A DNA stretch of 9,533 nt from Candidatus Fibrimonadales bacterium (GCA_009788135.1 WQSA01000069.1:1-9533), one strand, 5' to 3'; positions 1 to 6,445 are shown, counted from the first letter of the stretch. A program made the numbers and translations. Notes: generated from the sequence alone by a model not told the origin.

Positions 1-225
1 CTCATAATTCAGCTTTTCGCCTTCTATTTCTGAGGATTTCAGCACATCCAGCGTTAAGGTATTCAGCATAGCCTCTGTTTTTTGGGAAAAACCAAGCGCA
101 AACATTAAACCGCATATCTTGCCCTGCAAGCGAACAACATCGTTCAGCAGCAAATTAACTGAATTTTCATCCCAAGAAAACGCAGCCCAGTTTTCCCGGT
201 CATGAATGGCAAGTTTTTTCCTCAT
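1..225 (-). CDS. Fic family protein, N-terminal fragment (DUF4172-type), truncated by window edge
   Basis: Reading the minus strand from ATG at 225 gives 75 codons with no stop up to position 1, so the 3' part lies outside the window. The start MRKKLAIHDRENW and the stretch LDVLKSSEIEGEKLNYE resemble the N-terminal domain of DUF4172-type Fic proteins. Residues 64-69 (SSEIEG) fit the [ST]xxxE[GN] inhibitory-helix motif known from class II Fic enzymes, in which the Glu blocks productive ATP binding. Fic proteins usually transfer AMP to a hydroxyl side chain of a target protein. The catalytic HPFxxGNGR loop would be off the window, so activity cannot be judged. There is no Shine-Dalgarno before this ATG. 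A TTTCTATATT element ends six bases upstream, so the mRNA may be leaderless. The gene is divergent from the ATPase gene starting at 414. The family call rests on the motif and N-terminal pattern only. Confidence 0.8.
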   Translation of the reverse strand, partial: MRKKLAIHDRENWAAFSWDENSVNLLLNDVVRLQGKICGLMFALGFSQKTEAMLNTLTLDVLKSSEIEGEKLNYE

Positions 226-231
226 ACGGAG

Positions 232-241
232 AATATAGAAA
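232..241 (-). promoter_or_regulatory. Promoter-like TTTCTATATT element for the Fic gene
   Basis: The minus strand reads TTTCTATATT here, followed by six bases and then the Fic ATG at 225. If TATATT acts as the -10 hexamer, transcription would start at or within a base of the ATG. No convincing -35 TTGACA is seen at the expected distance. The promoter role is inferred from recurrence of the same decamer at five other intergenic sites in this window. Confidence 0.55.
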
Positions 242-248
242 ATAATCG

Positions 249-262
249 CCGCATATTTGCGG
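249..262. repeat. Small inverted repeat CCGCA-TATT-TGCGG
   Basis: A perfect 5-bp-arm dyad with a 4-base centre lies just upstream of the Fic promoter element, where a -35 contact or an operator would sit. It could also form a small hairpin in a transcript starting at the 298-307 element. It is short enough to be chance, and no regulator is identified. Confidence 0.3.
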
Positions 263-297
263 AGATTAACTACGCTCTACTTTTTCGGCATAGGTAT

Positions 298-307
298 AAT
301 ATAGAAA
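298..307 (-). promoter_or_regulatory. Second minus-strand TTTCTATATT element upstream of Fic
   Basis: The same decamer appears on the minus strand 57 bases further from the Fic gene. Six bases downstream is an ATG (291-289) that opens only a four-codon frame (MPKK, then stop). It may be a second, distal Fic promoter giving a leader of about 66 nt that contains the 249-262 dyad. The function is inferred. Confidence 0.4.
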
Positions 308-347
308 TGCATAAAAAAATGAAACTACGATATTTTACTGGACAAAT

Positions 348-357
348 TTTCTATATT
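348..357 (+). promoter_or_regulatory. Promoter-like TTTCTATATT element for the DUF4143 ATPase gene
   Basis: This plus-strand copy lies 56 bases before the chosen ATG at 414. A transcript starting just after it would have a leader of about 50 nt carrying the AGGAG ribosome binding site at 404-408. No TTGACA-like -35 is seen. It faces away from the two minus-strand copies, which fits a divergent promoter region. Confidence 0.5.
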
Positions 358-361
358 TATA

Positions 362-393
362 CAAAATGTAATAGCGTACTTATGCAAAATGTA
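362..393 (+). repeat. Direct repeat CAAAATGTA x2 in the ATPase leader
   Basis: The nonamer CAAAATGTA occurs at 362-370 and again at 385-393, 23 bases apart (about two helical turns), between the promoter-like element and the ribosome binding site. It could be a repressor half-site pair, or chance in AT-rich DNA. Confidence 0.3.
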
Positions 394-403
394 TAAATAT
401 GCT

Positions 404-408
404 AGGAG
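404..408 (+). promoter_or_regulatory. Ribosome binding site AGGAG fixing the start at 414
   Basis: AGGAG lies five bases before the ATG at 414. It falls inside the reading frame if translation began at the upstream ATG at 399, which has no such site of its own. This supports 414 as the true start. Confidence 0.7.
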
Positions 409-413
409 TGAAG

Positions 414-1676
414 ATGGATTACATCAATCGAAATCTGGCCAAAAAGCTGAAAAATACGGTGAAAACCTTCTCCGCTGTTTACCTGAACGGGGCACGGCAG
501 TGCGGGAAGTCCACCCTTGTTCGCAATATTTTGCCGGAAAACTCTGTAAATTACATCACTTTTGATACCACCGCAGTTATGGCAGCGGCAAAAAAAGACC
601 CGGAAGCCTTTATTTCAAGCTTGCCTAAAGACAAGCTAAATATAATAGACGAAGTTCAGCGTGTACCGGAAATATATTTGAAACTCAAAAAATATATTGA
701 TGACAAAAGATTTGAAGGCAACGGCAAGGCTTTATTTATCCTCACCGGCTCGGCCAATATACCTGCATTGCCTGAACTGGCAACATCCATGGCAGGAAGA
801 ATGGCTATACTCACGCTATGCCCATTTTCAATAGCAGAAATACATAACTCAGAAGCAAACTTTATAAGCAAAATCTTTTGCGATGATTTGTCTATAAAAA
901 ACTATAAACGAGCGGATTTGCCAGATTTAATAACTCGCTCCACATTTCCGGAAATATCGCTGAACAAAGACATTGACCGCAGCCTATGGTTTGACAGCTA
1001 TCTTTCTACAATATTGCAGCGCGATGCAGTTGAATTTGCAAATATTCGCAAACCGGAATTGATTTATCAGCTTCTTGTATCTTTAGCTGGCAGGGTCGGA
1101 AGTTTGGTAAAAAATGAAGATATAATGAAAGATGCTGGCATGAATCAGGCTACTTTTGAAAAATACAAGTCTTTTTGCAACGCAACATTTATGACTTTTG
1201 AGATACCCTCGTGGTCAAAGCCTAACAAACTGGATAAGCGTTTTGTAAAAAGCAAAAAGATATATTTCACAGACACGAATTTTCTGTGTTTTTTGCTACG
1301 CCGAGACATAAGCGAGGTATTTGAAAAAGACCGCTCGCTGATGGGACATCTGTTTGAAAACTTCATTGCTTCAGAAATCATAAAATCAATAGGCGTTTTG
1401 CCTGGAAAGTTTTATGTATCGCATTTCAACCCAGTTAGAGGAGAAGGCAAAGAGACAGATTTTGTGATAGAAAACGATGCTGGCGAGGCAATCGCAATTG
1501 AAGTGAAGCTCGATTCTTCATTGAATGCCAAAGATTTTGCAAGCCTCGAATTATGCCGCAACACGATAGGCGATAAGTTTAAAAAAGGCATAGTAGTCTA
1601 TAACGGCGAAGAATTGGTTCCGTTTGGCAATGGGCTGTGGGCAGTTCCTGTCAGTTGCCTCTCTGCCAGCTCATAA
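414..1676 (+). CDS. AAA-type ATPase with DUF4143 nuclease-like C-terminal domain
   Basis: The 420-residue protein starts MDYINRN. Its P-loop is at residues 26-34 (GARQCGKST), Walker B at about 76-82 (NIIDEVQ) and a sensor-1-like TGSAN at 111-115. The second half matches the DUF4143 pattern seen in this ATPase family: a conserved Glu in GHLFENF (about 311-317), then ETD at 347-349 and EVK at 363-365. Together these resemble a PD-(D/E)XK nuclease core. The length suits the family. Such proteins are abundant, often multi-copy and strain-variable; their biological role is not well established, so none is asserted. The gene is divergent from the Fic fragment across a 188-bp promoter region. No terminator hairpin is visible after the stop, and the next gene begins 47 bp on, so read-through is possible. 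Confidence 0.9.
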   Translation: MDYINRNLAKKLKNTVKTFSAVYLNGARQCGKSTLVRNILPENSVNYITFDTTAVMAAAKKDPEAFISSLPKDKLNIIDEVQRVPEIYLKLKKYIDDKRFEGNGKALFILTGSANIPALPELATSMAGRMAILTLCPFSIAEIHNSEANFISKIFCDDLSIKNYKRADLPDLITRSTFPEISLNKDIDRSLWFDSYLSTILQRDAVEFANIRKPELIYQLLVSLAGRVGSLVKNEDIMKDAGMNQATFEKYKSFCNATFMTFEIPSWSKPNKLDKRFVKSKKIYFTDTNFLCFLLRRDISEVFEKDRSLMGHLFENFIASEIIKSIGVLPGKFYVSHFNPVRGEGKETDFVIENDAGEAIAIEVKLDSSLNAKDFASLELCRNTIGDKFKKGIVVYNGEELVPFGNGLWAVPVSCLSASS

Positions 1677-1710
1677 TGCGTACAGAAAATTACTATTTTA
1701 TTATAAAAGA

Positions 1711-1716
1711 AAGGAG
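1711..1716 (+). promoter_or_regulatory. Ribosome binding site AAGGAG fixing the start at 1724
   Basis: AAGGAG is followed by seven bases and then ATG at 1724, which begins a lipoprotein signal sequence. Starts further upstream in the same frame would overlap the end of the ATPase gene and bury the signal peptide, so they are rejected. Confidence 0.75.
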
Positions 1717-1723
1717 ATCCATT

Positions 1724-2455
1724 ATGAGCAAAATTAAGTTGGTTCTTTTAGCAGCAGGTTTTTTGCTTTGCTTTGGCTGCAGCAGTTCAAAAAAAGAAGC
1801 CGAAAAAGACGAGCTCAGTATAATTTACCATCCTGTTGAACATCAAATAATAGAAGAAGTCCATCATCCTGTTGAACCGCAAAAAGTTGAAGATTATCAC
1901 ATTGAATTGCAAAAATTGTGCAATAAGGAGTATATGCTGGAAAGTTTCTGCGGATTTGGCTCTCATGAAGCCGATTCGGAAAACACGGCATTGCACGTAG
2001 CAGTCCTTTCCGCAAGAATGGAATTGGGAACCCAGGTTGCAGTGGAGGTAGAGACTGAAGCTGGAGTGACCACATTCAAAGCAAATGCCGTTGAAAAAGT
2101 TGTTGGAGTACGCTCATTGCTCAAATCTTTTGAAGATCAAAGAAACATAATGGAAAACCCGGAATTATGCTCGGTAAAGGATATAGTTGCCAATATAGGA
2201 GGAAAAGCCACTGATATTGAAGTTATGAATGTACACAGAGATGAAAAGTTTGTCGAATATTATATATTGTCAGGATCGGCAAAGTCAATAGTTGGTACTT
2301 GCAGCATCAACAGGAACGGCTCAGAAAATACAGTTATGTACATTTTCAAAGTAGGCGAAGGCGCATCTTATGTTCGCACCAGAAAAACATACGTTAAATA
2401 CGATGAAGAGAAAAAGAAATATACCGCGTATGTATTGGTAACTTTACCGCATTGA
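1724..2455 (+). CDS. Putative LPP20-like lipoprotein with CNKEY/FCG motif
   Basis: The 243-residue product has a lysine-containing N-terminus, a hydrophobic stretch and a lipobox-like LCFGC ending at Cys19, so it is a probable lipoprotein. Cys at -3 of the box is unusual. After a Ser/Lys/Glu-rich linker come two copies of a 12-residue repeat (36-59), then the motif ELQKLCNKEY with FCGFG (61-79). The stretch around 83-120, including SARMEL, resembles LPP20-type lipoprotein domains. It is paralogous to the minus-strand gene at 5836-6402: the two align without gaps across the CNKEY/FCG/ARxEL region, and both end with a Y-K-D/E-rich strand followed by YTxYxLxT. Function is unknown. The transglycosylase gene starts 6 bp downstream, so the two are probably co-transcribed and share an envelope role. 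No TTTCTATATT lies upstream; only an AT-rich stretch around 1691-1708 could serve as a promoter. Confidence 0.75.
   Translation: MSKIKLVLLAAGFLLCFGCSSSKKEAEKDELSIIYHPVEHQIIEEVHHPVEPQKVEDYHIELQKLCNKEYMLESFCGFGSHEADSENTALHVAVLSARMELGTQVAVEVETEAGVTTFKANAVEKVVGVRSLLKSFEDQRNIMENPELCSVKDIVANIGGKATDIEVMNVHRDEKFVEYYILSGSAKSIVGTCSINRNGSENTVMYIFKVGEGASYVRTRKTYVKYDEEKKKYTAYVLVTLPH
1829..1900 (+). repeat. Tandem 12-codon repeat inside the lipoprotein gene
   Basis: Two adjacent 36-base units encode HPVEHQIIEEVH and HPVEPQKVEDYH, identical at 7 of 12 positions. The 13-mer CATCCTGTTGAAC is exact at 1829-1841 and 1865-1877. This indicates a tandem duplication in the linker between the lipid anchor and the folded domain. 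Confidence 0.75.
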
Positions 2456-2461
2456 GGAGTT

Positions 2462-3145
2462 ATGCGGCTTTCCATTTTCAACTTAATTATGGTCGGTATA
2501 TTTACCGTCATATTTGTGCTTTTTATATTCGTAAAATGGCAGGAAAAGAATGAGAAAATCAAAACACTGAACAACGAAATCGCAGTTATGCAAACAAAAA
2601 TAAACCAAGCCGAAAAAGTTGGAACAAAAGCTTTGGCATACACTCGCATCGTCAGAGGTCTGGACCTTATCACCGGCAGAAGGCTGTCTGCCAGGCAAAG
2701 AAATATTCTGGCAGAAAGACTGTTCTCCATTTCAAACGACTATAAAATAGACCCAGTTTTAATTTTAGCCGTTATCCATCAAGAAAGCAAAGGAAATCCA
2801 AAAGCAAGAGGAGTTTATTTATCTGGAGTCGAGTCTGGAGCGCTGGGACTGATGCAAATAAAATATGAATCCGCTTTGGAAGTCGCACGCTCTGTGGATG
2901 TTAAAATAAGTTCGCCAGAAGATTTATTTGTGCCAGAAAAAAATCTGATGCTCGGAACGGCGTATCTGCTCCGATTGATAGCAAAATACAAAAACCTGCA
3001 ACACGCTTTAATAGCTTATAACATAGGGTTTGGAACCATTGACGAAAAATTGAAAGCCGGAGATGCGCTGCCCACAAAATATTACAACAAAATCATGCAG
3101 AATTATATCTTTTTGTCAAAGAGGATTTTTAATGATATCTTTTGA
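2462..3145 (+). CDS. Membrane-anchored lytic transglycosylase (SLT domain, GH23-like)
   Basis: The 227-residue protein has one N-terminal membrane segment (about 5-24), then a short charged coiled-coil-like stretch (about 27-52). The SLT domain follows from about residue 85. Family hallmarks are visible: the catalytic Glu108 in HQESKGNPKA, GLMQIK at 129-134, AYNIGFG at 185-191 and a C-terminal YYNKIM. Such enzymes cleave the MurNAc-GlcNAc bond of peptidoglycan with formation of 1,6-anhydroMurNAc. With the anchor, it should act in the periplasm from the inner membrane. The start follows the preceding lipoprotein stop by 6 bp, and its ribosome binding site (GAGGAG) overlaps that stop, so translation is probably coupled. 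Its own 3' end overlaps the epmA start by 14 bp. It may serve a specific envelope process with the lipoprotein; nothing here says which. Confidence 0.92.
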   Translation: MRLSIFNLIMVGIFTVIFVLFIFVKWQEKNEKIKTLNNEIAVMQTKINQAEKVGTKALAYTRIVRGLDLITGRRLSARQRNILAERLFSISNDYKIDPVLILAVIHQESKGNPKARGVYLSGVESGALGLMQIKYESALEVARSVDVKISSPEDLFVPEKNLMLGTAYLLRLIAKYKNLQHALIAYNIGFGTIDEKLKAGDALPTKYYNKIMQNYIFLSKRIFNDIF

Positions 3146-3974
3146 CGCTTGGAAACAGCGGCAAACTCTGCATTATAAGGTTAGAGATTTTTTTCTGAAA
3201 AGAGGCCTCCTGGAAATAGATGCCCCTATTCTCTCAAAAGCGGGCGGCACAGATCCTCAACTCGATTATTTTGAAACACTATCGCCAGCGCATTACTTAA
3301 CCACAAGCCCGGAATTCTACATGAAACGCCTGCTCTCGCACGGCTACGGAGATATATTCTGCTTAACGCATGCTTTTAGAAAAGGAGAATCCGGAGAGCG
3401 GCACTGCTGCGAATTTAACATAGCGGAATGGTATAGAATAGGTTTTTCCACAGAGGATTTGCAACAAGAAGTTCTGGATTTGGCAAATGAAATAACAGGT
3501 TTGAACCTGCCTTTGAAAAGAACTGCTTGGAAGCAGGTTTTTGAAAAAATCGATATTGAAAAATTAAAGTCCGAGCATCCGGATTGGACATTGGAAGAAG
3601 CAGAAGACTATGCCATGAGCGAACAGTATTTTGGAGATGGCTGCGCAGAATTCATCGTTGATTATCCGCCACAGCGCGCGGCTCTTGCGAAAATCCGCAA
3701 CAACGTTGCATGCAGATTTGAACTCTACATAAATGGAATCGAGCTGTGCAACGGCTACGAAGAATTGACCGATGCAAAAGAGCAGAGAAAGCGCTTTTCA
3801 GAAGACATTGAAAAGCGAAAGCGAATGAATAAACCAATTCCAAAAATAGACGAAGATTTTCTCGCAGCTCTGGAAAAAGGAATGCCCGAATGCTCAGGAG
3901 TAGCGCTGGGCTTAGACAGACTTTACATGCTAGCGATGGGAAAGAAGGATATTAGCGAAGTGCTATTTGTTTGA
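3132..3974 (+). CDS. epmA: EF-P--lysine ligase (EpmA/GenX/PoxA family)
   Basis: The 280-residue product is a class II lysyl-tRNA synthetase-like catalytic core without the N-terminal anticodon-binding domain, which is characteristic of EpmA. Recognisable segments are TSPEFYMKRLL (58-68), motif 2 around FRKGESGERHCCEFNIAEWYR (82-102), ERFELY-type and GIELCNGYEELTDAKEQ (about 195-218), and motif 3 GVALGLDRLYML (256-267). EpmA attaches (R)-beta-lysine to a conserved lysine of elongation factor P, which relieves ribosome stalling at polyproline. Neither efp nor epmB is in this window. It is shorter than the approximately 325-residue E. coli enzyme, mainly in the middle and at the C-terminus. The usual HNPEF of motif 2 reads HCCEF. 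The start at 3132 has AGAGGA just upstream and overlaps the transglycosylase end by 14 bp; an upstream in-frame start at 3063 would lie deep in that gene and is rejected. Confidence 0.9.
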   Translation: MISFDAWKQRQTLHYKVRDFFLKRGLLEIDAPILSKAGGTDPQLDYFETLSPAHYLTTSPEFYMKRLLSHGYGDIFCLTHAFRKGESGERHCCEFNIAEWYRIGFSTEDLQQEVLDLANEITGLNLPLKRTAWKQVFEKIDIEKLKSEHPDWTLEEAEDYAMSEQYFGDGCAEFIVDYPPQRAALAKIRNNVACRFELYINGIELCNGYEELTDAKEQRKRFSEDIEKRKRMNKPIPKIDEDFLAALEKGMPECSGVALGLDRLYMLAMGKKDISEVLFV

Positions 3975-4000
3975 AGCGTAATTAGTTCAAACTTTATGGT

Positions 4001-4111
4001 TTAATGGAGAATTGAGAATGGAGAATGGAGAATAATTTCTGCATGTAATGGCTAAAATCGCTCAAAAATAAGTTTTTTATTCTCAATTCTCAACTCTCAA
4101 TTCTCAATTAA
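4001..4111. repeat. Long imperfect inverted repeat made of GAGAAT-type heptamers
   Basis: The left arm (4001-4035) is four heptamers of the form (G/T)GAGAAT plus AT-rich ends. The right arm (4077-4111) is the complementary series of ATTCTCA-like units. The 35-base arms match at 31 positions and are separated by 41 bases. A transcript could fold into a long stem, and the arms could also pair by slippage between heptamer registers. It sits between the end of epmA and the start of pyrC, so it may mark or stabilise the 3' end of the upstream operon. No T-run follows the stem, so it is not a classical Rho-independent terminator. The rest of the 174-bp spacer (3975-4148) is AT-rich with no clear promoter. 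Confidence 0.8.
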
Positions 4112-4148
4112 GCGACTAATTCAGCATTTACTTTACTAAATTAAGGTT

Positions 4149-5141
4149 ATGGATTTAATTCTCCCGCTTCCAGATGATTTTCACATTCATCTTAGACAAG
4201 GCAAAGATTTGGTTAATTATGCGCAAAGCGCAATGCAGCAGTTCGGGCGGGTTTTGGCTATGCCAAATACAGAGCCTCCCATAAATTCTGCGGAGTCTGT
4301 GAAAAAATACAAGGAAGAAATTTTAGCAGCCGCTCCGAATTTGGAAGTTTTGCTCACCTTCAAGCTCAACAAAAATTATTCCGAGCAGGAACTCCGCGAA
4401 ATGCAAAAAAACGGAGCAATAGCCGCAAAATATTACCCGCTGGGGGTCACTACCAATAGCCAGGACGGAGTTGCGAAAATAGAAGATATGTACCCTACCA
4501 TTGAGCTTATGGAAAAGTTGAATATGGTCCTCTGCCTGCACGGAGAAGAACCCGGAGCTTTCTGCTTGGATAGGGAAAAAGAATTTTTGAAACATCTTGA
4601 AAAACTTTGCAAAACTTTCTCCAAACTGCGCATTGTCTTAGAGCATGTATCCAGCGCAGAAGCTGTGGAATGCGTTAAAAGATTGCCGCAAAACGTTGCC
4701 GCAACAATAACCGTGCATCATCTGATTTTGACCCTGGACGATATAGTTGGAGATTCTCTGCGCCCGCAAAACTTTTGCAAACCGCTTCCCAAACTCCCAA
4801 AAGACAAAGAAGCGGTTAGAGCGGCCGTTTTCAGCGGAAACTCCAAATTCTTTTTGGGAACGGACAGCGCGCCGCATTCGCTTGAGAAAAAAGAATGCCT
4901 GTGCGGAGCGGCTGGGGTTTATTCTGCGCCTGTTGCAATCCCAATCTTAATAGAAGAATTTGAAAATGAAAACAAACTGGATTTGCTTTCAAATTTCATA
5001 GCAGGTTTCGGAGCGGATTTCTACGGAATTCCTCGCCAAGCAAAAAAAGTTGCATATACAAAAAAAGAATGGCAGGTTCCAAAAACAATAGACGGAGCAG
5101 TGCCTTTAAAGGCAGGGGAAGTTTTGAGGTGGCAAAAATAA
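4149..5141 (+). CDS. pyrC: Dihydroorotase (class II, PyrC type)
   Basis: The 330-residue enzyme catalyses the reversible cyclisation of N-carbamoyl-aspartate to dihydroorotate, the third step of de novo UMP synthesis, in the cytoplasm. The metal-site residues of the E. coli PyrC type are in place: H12 and H14 in DFHIHLR, the lysine expected to be carboxylated (K94 in AAKYYPLG), H131 in LCLHGE, H166 in LEHV, and the catalytic D239 in LGTDSAPH. The substrate-loop motif MPNTEPP is at 38-44. The length is close to the family's approximately 345 residues. The start at 4149 has a weak TAAGG ribosome site a few bases upstream. The last codons overlap the plsC start by 13 bp, so the two genes are probably one transcript. 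Confidence 0.95.
   Translation: MDLILPLPDDFHIHLRQGKDLVNYAQSAMQQFGRVLAMPNTEPPINSAESVKKYKEEILAAAPNLEVLLTFKLNKNYSEQELREMQKNGAIAAKYYPLGVTTNSQDGVAKIEDMYPTIELMEKLNMVLCLHGEEPGAFCLDREKEFLKHLEKLCKTFSKLRIVLEHVSSAEAVECVKRLPQNVAATITVHHLILTLDDIVGDSLRPQNFCKPLPKLPKDKEAVRAAVFSGNSKFFLGTDSAPHSLEKKECLCGAAGVYSAPVAIPILIEEFENENKLDLLSNFIAGFGADFYGIPRQAKKVAYTKKEWQVPKTIDGAVPLKAGEVLRWQK
5114..5120 (+). promoter_or_regulatory. Ribosome binding site AGGGGAA for the GTG start of plsC
   Basis: AGGGGAA lies eight bases before GTG 5129 and sits within the last codons of pyrC. It favours this GTG over the in-frame ATG at 5069, which would add 20 hydrophilic residues before the membrane segment and overlap pyrC by 73 bp. Confidence 0.6.
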
Positions 5142-5839
5142 GAGCGAATATTTTAGGAATTCTTTTTTTTCTATCAATAGCTATAGGCTTGGTGACTGTT
5201 GTGCCGCCCTGGCTTTTGTATTGCGCCGTGTTCAAGAAACAGCAGAAATTTATGCTTGTATGCAAGCCTTTTTTTGATGTTGTATTTTTTCTGTTCGGCA
5301 TAAAGGTGAAAATTATAGGCGAGCTTCCAGAGCATGGCAAAGCATGCTTTATGCTTTGCAACCATCAAAGCTTTATGGATGTTCCTGTTATTATGTACAA
5401 AATCTTTCCATGCGCATTTTTGGCAAAAAAGAGTTTATTTCAAATCCCATATTTCAGATTGCTTTTGGCTTATACAGGCAGCTTGCCGGTTGTACGGGGA
5501 AATCCGCAGGCAAATGCAGACTTGCCTGAGAAAATCCAGAGCAGGCTTTCGGAGAATTTCCCGGTTATGGCATTTCCGGAAGGAACGCGCTCGACAGACG
5601 GCAAGCTTTTGCCTTTTAAAAATGGAATTTTCCACATAATAAAAGAAGCTTGCGTTCCCGTGTTCCCCGTTACGCTTGTTGGCACGCATAAAATCATGCC
5701 AAAATCAGGTTTTGCGATTTACCCAGGGGAAATCAAAGTTTTTCCGCATAAAATTATAACGGCAAAGGAAATAGAAGATTTAACTAGCGAACAGCTTAAG
5801 CAAGCTGTCGCTTTGCGCATTGCAGAACCTATTTCTTAA
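5129..5839 (+). CDS. plsC: 1-acyl-sn-glycerol-3-phosphate acyltransferase (PlsC family)
   Basis: The 236-residue product begins at GTG, reading MAKIRANILG, and has a hydrophobic N-terminal segment (about 8-32) that would anchor it in the inner membrane. Acyltransferase motif I is NHQSFMD (H79, D84: the HX4D catalytic pair). A second block is around RLLLAYTGSLPVVRGN (110-125), and motif III is FPEGTRS (149-155). Such enzymes acylate lysophosphatidic acid at position 2 to give phosphatidic acid. Related acyltransferases with other lysolipid or ornithine-lipid substrates share these motifs, so the exact substrate is inferred. It overlaps pyrC by 13 bp. Its TAA stop interlocks with the stop of the convergent lipoprotein gene on the other strand, leaving no room for a terminator. 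Confidence 0.88.
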   Translation: MAKIRANILGILFFLSIAIGLVTVVPPWLLYCAVFKKQQKFMLVCKPFFDVVFFLFGIKVKIIGELPEHGKACFMLCNHQSFMDVPVIMYKIFPCAFLAKKSLFQIPYFRLLLAYTGSLPVVRGNPQANADLPEKIQSRLSENFPVMAFPEGTRSTDGKLLPFKNGIFHIIKEACVPVFPVTLVGTHKIMPKSGFAIYPGEIKVFPHKIITAKEIEDLTSEQLKQAVALRIAEPIS

Positions 5840-6402
5840 TCAAGTATGCGATCTATATTTACGCTCGCGGTAAGCGTGCGCTGTATCTGCTCTATTTCCT
5901 GGCTGGAGCGCAATTTCTGCTTTGCCAATTCCAAAGCGGCAGAGCGAGAAGAAGTCAACAGAGTATAAACAGTGAACTGCTTGTCTTCTTTGTTGTACAT
6001 TGTGCGTACCTTTTGAGTGCGGATATCTACAATTTCATTGGAAACGTTAGCTATGGCGCGCATTGCAGCTCCTTCCAAAGCCTGGCCATCAGGGTCGTTC
6101 AATGCAAAAGTCTTGGTTTTGGCTTCAATCATGGTTTGAACTGACCCAGCCAACTCTGATCTTGCCTGAGTGCTTGCAATCTGAGCTGCCACGGATTCAG
6201 AATTGGATTTGCCCTGGCCAATGCCGCAGAAGTTCTGCTCTATATACTCTTTGTTGCACAACTCCTGCAGTTCATTGCGAATGGAGATCACCTCTTCATC
6301 GCCTTTTATATCTGAAACTGTTTTTGGACCAGCGCAACCGAGCATGAGCGATATGGCCAATGAAAGGCCTGCCGTGCATAAAACAATTCTTTTCTTATCC
6401 AT
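5836..6402 (-). CDS. Putative LPP20-like lipoprotein, paralogue of the 1724-2455 product
   Basis: The 188-residue product has Lys/Arg at 3-5, a hydrophobic stretch and a lipobox-like LMLGC ending at Cys23. The mature part carries ELQELCNKEY followed by FCGIG (44-62). It then has an LPP20-like segment with QARSEL (79-84) and a C-terminal helix-rich tail. The motif and the following approximately 40 residues align without gaps to the plus-strand lipoprotein; 13 of 19 residues are identical across the motif itself. It lacks the His-rich 12-residue repeat of its paralogue. A good ribosome site (AAGGAG, five bases before ATG) and a 33-base leader after a TTTCTATATT element support the start. Function is unknown; it is probably an outer- or inner-membrane lipoprotein facing the periplasm. 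Confidence 0.75.
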   Translation of the reverse strand: MDKKRIVLCTAGLSLAISLMLGCAGPKTVSDIKGDEEVISIRNELQELCNKEYIEQNFCGIGQGKSNSESVAAQIASTQARSELAGSVQTMIEAKTKTFALNDPDGQALEGAAMRAIANVSNEIVDIRTQKVRTMYNKEDKQFTVYTLLTSSRSAALELAKQKLRSSQEIEQIQRTLTASVNIDRILD

Positions 6403-6435
6403 AGATTCTCCTTAGACGGAATGATTTGCTTTGAT

Positions 6436-6445
6436 AATATAGAAA
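6436..6445 (-). promoter_or_regulatory. Promoter-like TTTCTATATT element for the minus-strand lipoprotein
   Basis: The minus-strand decamer lies 33 bases before the ATG at 6402. The predicted leader contains AAGGAG at the right spacing, so this gene would have a conventional short 5' UTR. No -35 TTGACA is visible. Confidence 0.5.

Noticed and set aside
277..291. Four-codon frame MPKK six bases after the 298-307 element
   Set aside because: It has the same spacing as the leaderless starts but is too short to support as a gene. It is kept only as an observation under the promoter element.
202..396. 64-codon plus-strand open frame before the ATPase gene
   Set aside because: It overlaps the Fic start antisense and spans three promoter-like elements and the ATPase leader. 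It has no ribosome binding site and low-complexity AT-driven composition.
2368..2730. 120-codon minus-strand open frame with hydrophobic stretches
   Set aside because: It is a shadow of the lipoprotein end and the transglycosylase N-terminal membrane segment. The sense-strand genes have clear domains and ribosome sites.
4001..4111. CRISPR array or Rho-independent terminator
   Set aside because: Units are 7 bases with no spacers, so it is not CRISPR. The stem has a 41-base loop and no following T-run, so it is not a standard terminator.
4996..5361. 121-codon minus-strand open frame across the pyrC-plsC junction
   Set aside because: It is antisense to two confidently identified enzymes and has no domain or start signal of its own.
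5854..5860. CTATATT-like sequence near the lipoprotein 3' end
   Set aside because: It lacks the full TTTC upstream half, lies within coding sequence, and no gene start follows it.
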